From a virus: a DNA stretch of 64,000 nt. This document shows positions 58,525 to 64,000 of this stretch, piece by piece. Numbering within the stretch: the first letter of the stretch is position 1; every line of letters starts with the position of its first letter. The translations under genes were made by a program, and so were the position numbers. The DNA lies in the IMG/VR virus record IMGVR_UViG_3300026484_000308, positions 1 to 64,000 of that record, one strand, 5' to 3'. The notes beneath the pieces are model-generated. The model saw only the letters and a program-made list of their open reading frames with translations, was not told the origin of the DNA and made no database searches.

Positions 58525-60984
58525 TTAAAACGTTAGATTAATGTTTATATTCTCTAGGTCAAATTGAAAGAAAGGTGGACAAAAATCCAATAAATCCTCA
58601 AAAGTCATCTGTTCCTTAATATTGTAGTATATAGTATCAGAATCATTTATAATAAATACAGATGGTTCAAGTACTTCAACATTTTTAATATAAGCATAAT
58701 CGGAATCTAAATTATATTTAGAATATATGATATTCTCTAATTCCGATTCAAAGTATCTCATTTGAAATCCTCTTTTTTCTTTAAAGAAATTAATAATATC
58801 TATTTCAAGACTTAGATTTAATTCCGATAAAGTTTTAAAAGTAGTACTTATATCGAAATAGTTTTTATCTACATAAATATTTAAAGTAATTTTTTTATTA
58901 AGACTTAAGTCAATATTATTATTCTTTTTATATACTGGAATATTATATTTTGGATCCAAAAATAATGTATTATAAAAACATTGAAAAATTCTAGTATTAA
59001 AATTTACCAAATCTTTTGTATCCTGTACTTTAAAGAAATCGTTTAAAATATTATATTGTGTTTGAAATTCTAAATCATTAAACGCAGTTTCTATAAATGG
59101 AAGTTTTAATAAGATACTTGTTTCTTCATTTGAATATGGGTGTAATATTTCATTTGCTTTTACTAATATATTTCTTAATTCATTATCTAAATAACCTAAA
59201 GAAATATCGGATAAATCTACAATTTCTGGAATATAATTTTCCGAATTATGTTGATAATATTTAAAAGCAATTTGTTTAGAAATTAATTGATAAACTTCTT
59301 CTGTACAATAAAATTTATCAAGTACGGTATTATTACTATCCTGTACTTCTAATTTTATTTCTTGAATAGGTTCTTTAATAATACAAAAATCATCCGTAAA
59401 AAGAGTATTAACTTCCCAAGTAAAATTATTAGCATAATCCAAAGTAAATGTAAAATTATCTGTTTGGAAATGATAACTTTTATCACTTACAGCACCTTGA
59501 TCCAAAATAAAATAACTTTTATTTGTATTAAAATCGTAATTTAATGAAAACACAATTTCGCTATTAATAGTATTAGCTAAATCTGGAACTAAGTTAATAT
59601 ATATTTTAGGATTAACTATATACATTTCCGTTTCGTTCGAACTTAGGTACTTATAATAAAATGGACTAATCATCTCTTTACCATTTATATTTATACGGGG
59701 ATAAAATGGATTTGTACTGATTATACTTTCTTCGATATTTTGAGAATAGGTATCTAGTACTACACTATTATTTTGTATTTTAGTTTCTAAAGTATTATAA
59801 ATATATACAAAGTTCTGACCATTTAAAAATTTATTATCTATAAATGGACGTATACCATTCTCTTTAAAAAATATTTCAAAATCGTTCACAGAAGTTAAAC
59901 TTTTTCTATATGATATTTTATTAAATATATCTTGTTTGATTTCATCTATATTTTGAATATTTTTTCCATCTGATCCACCATCGATACTAACACCATTTAA
60001 AGAATATTTTGTTAATTCGAATAACCCATTCTTATTTTCTATTTTAGTCTCAACATCTGTTAAAATAAAAGAAAGATTATTAAAATTTCCTTCAATTCCT
60101 AAGGTTTCATCTATACATAAAATTATTTCATCATTTGTATTTAAATATTTACCTACTCTACCATCCCCGGTTTCAAAGGAAACACTATTTTCAAATATAG
60201 TTAGAAATAAATCTAAACTTAATCTATTACTTTTAAATTTAAAAAATTTATTTGTGAATTCGTCTATTCCGAAAGCCGTAGATACCTCATTAGGTTCATA
60301 TTTTTCTAATAAATCCATTGGAATTTTTTCTTTGGTTGCATGATTATACCAAGAACGTATTTCTTTAATATTTTTGTAATTATCTACATTCATATTGAAT
60401 TTAAAAGTTTCACCGATGTTATAACTTGGAACGATTATTTTTTTATATGTTCTTTTCATTTGTAATACATTATCATAATGTATTAAGTAAATATTTTTTC
60501 CTGGTTTAGTAGGATCTGGCGCTAATGTAACTAACAATTGAATTTTAGAAGTATCTGTATATTTAAAAGCGGTTACTTGATTAGTACTTTGTATAATTTC
60601 TATTTTATCCATAATCATAAAATTTATATTATTTTCATCTACAAATTCAAAATTCTTTGGAATATTATATATCATATTTTTAACGTTTGTTATAACTATT
60701 TCTGGAACAATAATACTTATATTAAATTTTGCTGGTTTGGCAAAATTTAATTGAGTATCGTATATACTACTGTGAAATAGCATACTATTAAAATCTCTAG
60801 CTAAACTAGGATTCATTTCTCTAAATAAAGTACTATAATAATTAGCCATATCGTATTTAATATTTGCTAAATAATTTGTAATTACTCCAAGTACTCCCGA
60901 TTTTAATAAAACTGGATTAGTAATATTTAATTCATCTTGAACCATATTGCGGAATTCAGTCTGTGTAATCTCTATTGATTGCAT
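58525..60984 (-). CDS. Baseplate wedge-like protein (gp6/J-like), 819 aa
   Basis: The sequence contains FETGDGRVGKYLNTNDEI near residue 275, like the FGDG..G segment of baseplate J and T4 gp6 proteins. The start of a later domain, SLTSVNDFEIFFKENGIRPF, also fits that family. The N-terminal part (residues 1-70) is helical with MANYYSTLFREMNPSLARDF. I therefore suggest a baseplate wedge component; the rest of the length is beta-rich and unassigned. Neighbouring virion-type genes on the same strand agree. Confidence in the exact gp6 identity is moderate at best. Confidence 0.55.
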   Translation of the reverse strand: MQSIEITQTEFRNMVQDELNITNPVLLKSGVLGVITNYLANIKYDMANYYSTLFREMNPSLARDFNSMLFHSSIYDTQLNFAKPAKFNISIIVPEIVITNVKNMIYNIPKNFEFVDENNINFMIMDKIEIIQSTNQVTAFKYTDTSKIQLLVTLAPDPTKPGKNIYLIHYDNVLQMKRTYKKIIVPSYNIGETFKFNMNVDNYKNIKEIRSWYNHATKEKIPMDLLEKYEPNEVSTAFGIDEFTNKFFKFKSNRLSLDLFLTIFENSVSFETGDGRVGKYLNTNDEIILCIDETLGIEGNFNNLSFILTDVETKIENKNGLFELTKYSLNGVSIDGGSDGKNIQNIDEIKQDIFNKISYRKSLTSVNDFEIFFKENGIRPFIDNKFLNGQNFVYIYNTLETKIQNNSVVLDTYSQNIEESIISTNPFYPRININGKEMISPFYYKYLSSNETEMYIVNPKIYINLVPDLANTINSEIVFSLNYDFNTNKSYFILDQGAVSDKSYHFQTDNFTFTLDYANNFTWEVNTLFTDDFCIIKEPIQEIKLEVQDSNNTVLDKFYCTEEVYQLISKQIAFKYYQHNSENYIPEIVDLSDISLGYLDNELRNILVKANEILHPYSNEETSILLKLPFIETAFNDLEFQTQYNILNDFFKVQDTKDLVNFNTRIFQCFYNTLFLDPKYNIPVYKKNNNIDLSLNKKITLNIYVDKNYFDISTTFKTLSELNLSLEIDIINFFKEKRGFQMRYFESELENIIYSKYNLDSDYAYIKNVEVLEPSVFIINDSDTIYYNIKEQMTFEDLLDFCPPFFQFDLENININLTF

Positions 60985-60997
60985 TTATATCCTTTAA

Positions 60998-61966
60998 TTA
61001 TATTTTGTGAATGTTTTTATTTTCTGCTCCAGAATAAGATAAAAAATTAAAGAATTTTTTACTTAATGTTGTATTTGTATCTTTATCATCAGTATTATTC
61101 TTTTGTAATTTATCCCAACCATCTATAAACGTATATTGCATATCCATAAATTTAAAATTTAAATTATATGTTACTGCTTTTGGGGAACCTCTATCGCCAA
61201 TAAGATTTTTAAATGGCATATTCATTGGCATTACTCCAAACAGTGCTATAATCCCTCTAAGATCAACTCCTTTAGAATCCAATAATGCTATCCAAATAGT
61301 ATTATTATATAAATTATCTATTAAATAATCTTCGGTTTCTAATTTTCCTAAAAATTTTTGTACCGTTGAGGAAGAACTATCTAAAAATAACCCTTCTCTT
61401 ATTAAATCTATACTTTTATTCCAGGCTTCCATATATTTAAAAACCCCTAGTTCCTTATTATCTATAAAAGACATACTAAAATCAGAACCAACATAATCTC
61501 GTGTATTTACAAATGAATTTTTTTGTCTTGTACTAATTGCCATATATTCTTTATTTGGTTCTGGTAATTGTATATCCGTAATAGTTTGGCTAAATTTTAA
61601 AAAGTTCTGAAATTTAGTTCCATACATATCATAATTTTTTAAATTTATATCGGATTTATTATTATTCATTATACTAATATAATCTTTTATCGTTTTTAGA
61701 GCGCTTGCTTCTGTATCAGATATGTTATCAATTTTACTCATATAATCTTTTAATATTTGCCACCAAGTCCCATGCTGTATAAATACTGCGTAATTTCCAT
61801 TGATGAATGGACTAAATTCTGAATAGTCTAAACCAAATGTTTTAGTAAGATTAGTTAAAAATGTTATAAGTTCTTCATCTTGTAATCCATAGCCACCGAT
61901 ATCTTTATCCGCTCGTAATTGACTTTCTACGTGTTGTTCCATAATATTTTTAAATGAAAAAGCCAT
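60998..61966 (-). CDS. Putative virion structural protein, 322 aa
   Basis: The segment GVMPMNMPFKNLIGDRGSPKAVTYNLNFKFMDMQY near residue 235 (written here by its key blocks MPMNMPFK, GDRGSPK and YNLNFKF) resembles tail-tube or tube-cap proteins in T4-like phages. In those, a final beta hairpin ends in a phrase about strand pairing. Together with the adjacent baseplate-like gene it is probably a tail tube, tube initiator or baseplate hub protein. It starts a leftward unit after the nucleotide-sugar dehydrogenase hairpin. Confidence 0.45.
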   Translation of the reverse strand: MAFSFKNIMEQHVESQLRADKDIGGYGLQDEELITFLTNLTKTFGLDYSEFSPFINGNYAVFIQHGTWWQILKDYMSKIDNISDTEASALKTIKDYISIMNNNKSDINLKNYDMYGTKFQNFLKFSQTITDIQLPEPNKEYMAISTRQKNSFVNTRDYVGSDFSMSFIDNKELGVFKYMEAWNKSIDLIREGLFLDSSSSTVQKFLGKLETEDYLIDNLYNNTIWIALLDSKGVDLRGIIALFGVMPMNMPFKNLIGDRGSPKAVTYNLNFKFMDMQYTFIDGWDKLQKNNTDDKDTNTTLSKKFFNFLSYSGAENKNIHKI

Positions 61967-62055
61967 ATTATTTCCTTATTGATCTTACAGACCTTTTTAA
62001 TTTGTATATTATCTTTGTTAATTCATTTTTATTAGTCCTTATTTTTAAAGACAGG

Positions 62056-62085
62056 AAAACGAAGAGGTTAAACCCTCTTCGTTTT
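62056..62085 (-). terminator. Hairpin overlapping the end of the dehydrogenase gene
   Basis: AAAACGAAGAGG and CCTCTTCGTTTT form a 12-bp stem (62056-62067 with 62074-62085). On the minus strand the first arm codes the last residues (Lys-Thr-Lys-Arg) of the dehydrogenase, and its TAA stop lies in the loop. It probably terminates or protects that transcript. Confidence 0.65.
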
Positions 62086-63060
62086 ATTATAACTAGATAT
62101 ATTTTCTAAATGATTTAAAGAATTTAAATCATTATTTTTTGGTAAATATTTTTTACCTTTTAAATTATATTGGGCTTGAATAAAATTATCCAAATCTTTT
62201 GGAAGACACTCTCCACCTACCCCAAGTTTTCCATCTTGAGCTATACTAAAAGTATTAAAACTATAAGCATGTTTTTTCTGATATTGATCAAATCTTCTAA
62301 TATCTGTTTCAAATAAATCCGGAATAGTATTTAAAAATAAAAAGTGATTCATAAGTAACATGTTTCTAAAATATTTATATTCCATAACTTCGGTAAAAGT
62401 ACCAGTACTGTAATATTGAATATCATATTTTAAAAATTTATTTAATACTTGGACAACTTTTTCAATGATAATTGGATCTCCACCAAATAATGGAATCTCA
62501 GTACTAAAATCTTTTTCTGCGGTTCTAGCGTTTAAAAATTCAGGCCAAAAGATTAGATTAAAATTCTCTAATTTTAGTCCATATTTTTTAAGAAGTCTTT
62601 TTTCTAAAAGTTTTGGAAGTACCGTACTTTTAATTACTAGTATTCCTTTATAATTAAAATCATGATAAGCTTTAAGTAATTCGACCAAACCTTTTAAAGA
62701 TTTCTTACTTCCGAATTTTTTAAAATTATTTTCTTTAGTTACTATATTTTCTTTATCTAATTTATCTGGAAAATAATCAGTGTTAATAGTAATGATATTT
62801 AAATCCGTTTCTAATGTTTCCAAAAAATTATTAAGGTATTGCTTTTCCAATGAATAAATTTTTACATAATCTTTTAAAGTATTTTTTACATTTTTATAAA
62901 TAGCTTGATTAACTATTCCAAAACCAACTAAACCAATTTTGGTTAATTTTGGATTTGATAAGTTTTCTGTTTCTTCAATAACTTTTACTAATTTATCCAA
63001 AGGTAATTCCATTTCGTAATCTAAATTATTAATTTCTTCTTCCATTTTTTGATAACTCAT
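62068..63060 (-). CDS. UDP-glucose/GDP-mannose dehydrogenase-like protein
   Basis: The protein resembles nucleotide-sugar 6-dehydrogenases. A Rossmann strand KIGLVGFGIVNQA is near residue 40 (the third glycine is Asn), followed by VIKSTVLP near 142, WPEFLNARTAEKDF near 172 and FGGD. The catalytic-cysteine segment GGECLPKDLDNF is near 283. It is short (330 residues): the C-terminal UDP-binding domain of full enzymes is lacking and about 35 extra residues precede the NAD domain. It may oxidise a sugar nucleotide for modifying phage DNA or host surface, or be a derived enzyme. The last codons lie in a hairpin. Confidence 0.75.
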   Translation of the reverse strand: MSYQKMEEEINNLDYEMELPLDKLVKVIEETENLSNPKLTKIGLVGFGIVNQAIYKNVKNTLKDYVKIYSLEKQYLNNFLETLETDLNIITINTDYFPDKLDKENIVTKENNFKKFGSKKSLKGLVELLKAYHDFNYKGILVIKSTVLPKLLEKRLLKKYGLKLENFNLIFWPEFLNARTAEKDFSTEIPLFGGDPIIIEKVVQVLNKFLKYDIQYYSTGTFTEVMEYKYFRNMLLMNHFLFLNTIPDLFETDIRRFDQYQKKHAYSFNTFSIAQDGKLGVGGECLPKDLDNFIQAQYNLKGKKYLPKNNDLNSLNHLENISSYNKTKRV

Positions 63061-63069
63061 TTTGGTACC

Positions 63070-63684
63070 TTACAAAATAATATTTACATAATTCATAATT
63101 AAATTATGAATTTCATTTATTTCTAACGTAGCGTCGATTACTAGAATATTGTGTCCGGATTCTTTTAGTTTTTCTATTTCTTGTAAATACTTTTCTCGAA
63201 CTTCAGTTAACTTTTCTAAATTTTCATATCTTTCTATATTTGTAAGATCATTTTTATTACGTTTATGAATTCTTTTTAAACTATGAATAGGTCCCATATC
63301 TAAAAAAATAGTAAGATTTGGTTTTATTAATTCCTCGGTATTCATCTGTTTAGAATTATAAACTTTGGAACTTAAAGAATATCTAACACTTATATAATGT
63401 TTTTTATCTTCATTAATAATTTTATAAATACCATTGGTATTATTCCAAGTTTGATAGATTCTATCAGTATGCATTAAATATGATAAAAATAATTCTTCAT
63501 TTTGTTGATACATACTTGGATTAATTAATTCTTCTCTAATTACTTCTTGTAACTTACCTTTTCTTGTTGGTGCATAACCAAGATAAGAATTTGGTAAAGC
63601 TGCTTGTAAAAGCGCGGCTTGCGTATCTTTCCCACTCGCATCCAGGCCTTCCAGTACTATAAATTTTCCATTTTTTTCTAACAT
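63070..63684 (-). CDS. tmk: Thymidylate kinase (dTMP kinase)
   Basis: The protein phosphorylates dTMP to dTDP. Its P-loop, GLDASGKDT at about residues 13-21, follows FIVLE as in Tmk proteins. LSYLMHTDRI fits the substrate region, and FLDMGPIHSLKRI the strand before the LID. In the usual DRY motif the aspartate is replaced: SVRYSLSSKVY, with Val before Arg. That is odd and could alter the metal or phosphate site. With ThyX at 6876 it would feed dTTP synthesis. Its ATG overlaps the end of the upstream homing endonuclease. Confidence 0.85.
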   Translation of the reverse strand: MLEKNGKFIVLEGLDASGKDTQAALLQAALPNSYLGYAPTRKGKLQEVIREELINPSMYQQNEELFLSYLMHTDRIYQTWNNTNGIYKIINEDKKHYISVRYSLSSKVYNSKQMNTEELIKPNLTIFLDMGPIHSLKRIHKRNKNDLTNIERYENLEKLTEVREKYLQEIEKLKESGHNILVIDATLEINEIHNLIMNYVNIIL

Positions 63685-64000
63685 AATTTTTCCTTTAAAA
63701 TTGTTTTAATATTATTTATTTCTTTATATGAAAGTCGAATAAGATTTATATTATTATTTTCGCAGTACTTATTTTTTATAAAATCTCTTTTCTTAGTTTT
63801 TTCAAAGGCCTCTTTACCACCAAAATAACGATAAGCTTTAAAATGTTGTTCTCCGTCATATTCAATGATAGTATTTAAATCTGGTAAATAAAAATCAAAG
63901 GGTAATGGTAAAATATTTTTACAATCATTAAATTTATATTCTTGTGTAAAATTAATATTATTTTCTTCTAAAAATTTTCTAATAGCTTTTTCACCTTTTG
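63678..64000 (-). CDS. Homing endonuclease-like, Vsr-like nuclease end (partial)
   Basis: The minus strand is open from the window edge to a TAG at 63678-63680. The 106 visible residues begin KGEKAIRKFLEENNINFTQEY. They contain FDFYLPDLNTIIEYDGEQHF, then KKRDFIKNKYC and LIRLSYKEI. This is the same Vsr-like nuclease domain as in the genes at 10762 and 16384, so zinc repeats of the DUF723 type are expected beyond the window. It overlaps the thymidylate kinase start by seven bases. Confidence 0.8.
   Translation of the reverse strand, partial: KGEKAIRKFLEENNINFTQEYKFNDCKNILPLPFDFYLPDLNTIIEYDGEQHFKAYRYFGGKEAFEKTKKRDFIKNKYCENNNINLIRLSYKEINNIKTILKEKLC

Overview
The window looks like part of a large, strongly AT-rich tailed bacteriophage genome of the T4-like (myovirus) kind. 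Three things point there. It encodes T4-type replication enzymes: a fused topoisomerase II large subunit, a medium subunit, a gp43-like family B polymerase fragment, and gp46/gp47-like recombination proteins. It carries nucleotide metabolism and 7-deazaguanine genes (FolE, QueD, QueC, ThyX, dTMP kinase). It also has many tightly packed small genes with strong AAGGA/GGAG ribosome binding sites, interrupted by homing endonucleases. Low G+C, T4-type genes, preQ0 genes and many homing nucleases recall phages of Campylobacter and its relatives, but that host guess is inference.

Layout. 1-45153 is transcribed rightward and 45408-64000 leftward; the two converge on a repeat- and terminator-rich spacer (45154-45407). 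1-8 kb: preQ0 precursor genes (QueD, FolE), thymidylate synthase ThyX, a HAD protein and small unknowns. 8-18.7 kb: the replication block, in which a polymerase core fragment is flanked by two homing endonucleases and the topoisomerase subunits are separated by a third. 18.7-24.3 kb: a JAMM-motif protein, an Mre11/gp47-like nuclease, a protein sharing a domain with the JAMM protein, and QueC. 24.4-27 kb: a full-length ClpB. 27.5-32.6 kb: a translationally coupled cluster with a dead metallophosphoesterase, a membrane protein, an intact GGDEF domain, a DUF2829/Tad2 protein, a YqeY-like protein, three small exported or membrane proteins and an SPFH lipoprotein, closed by a terminator. 32.6-36.4 kb: an active-looking metallophosphoesterase, a NADAR protein and an MBL-fold hydrolase. 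36.5-42.6 kb: a circularly permuted Rad50/gp46-like ATPase, unknowns and an Acb1-like 2H phosphoesterase. 42.6-45.2 kb: small genes behind a candidate promoter. 45.4-64 kb (minus strand): a GIY-YIG protein, two giant coiled-coil fibre-like proteins, baseplate-like proteins, a nucleotide-sugar dehydrogenase-like protein, thymidylate kinase and the end of another homing endonuclease.

How the parts may work together. FolE, QueD and QueC point to a 7-deazaguanine (preQ0-derived) DNA or RNA modification; neither QueE nor a recognisable DpdA transglycosylase is present here. Four proteins (Tad2-like, MBL-fold, Acb1-like 2H, NADAR) belong to families that bind, hydrolyse or reverse nucleotide signals or ADP-ribose marks used in bacterial immunity, so this stretch may be a counter-signalling arsenal. 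The most unusual observations are the GGDEF domain set beside a Tad2 sponge inside a membrane/SPFH gene cluster, and the permuted Rad50-like ATPase whose chain appears to be opened at the zinc hook. All assignments come from reading motifs; no database search was run.
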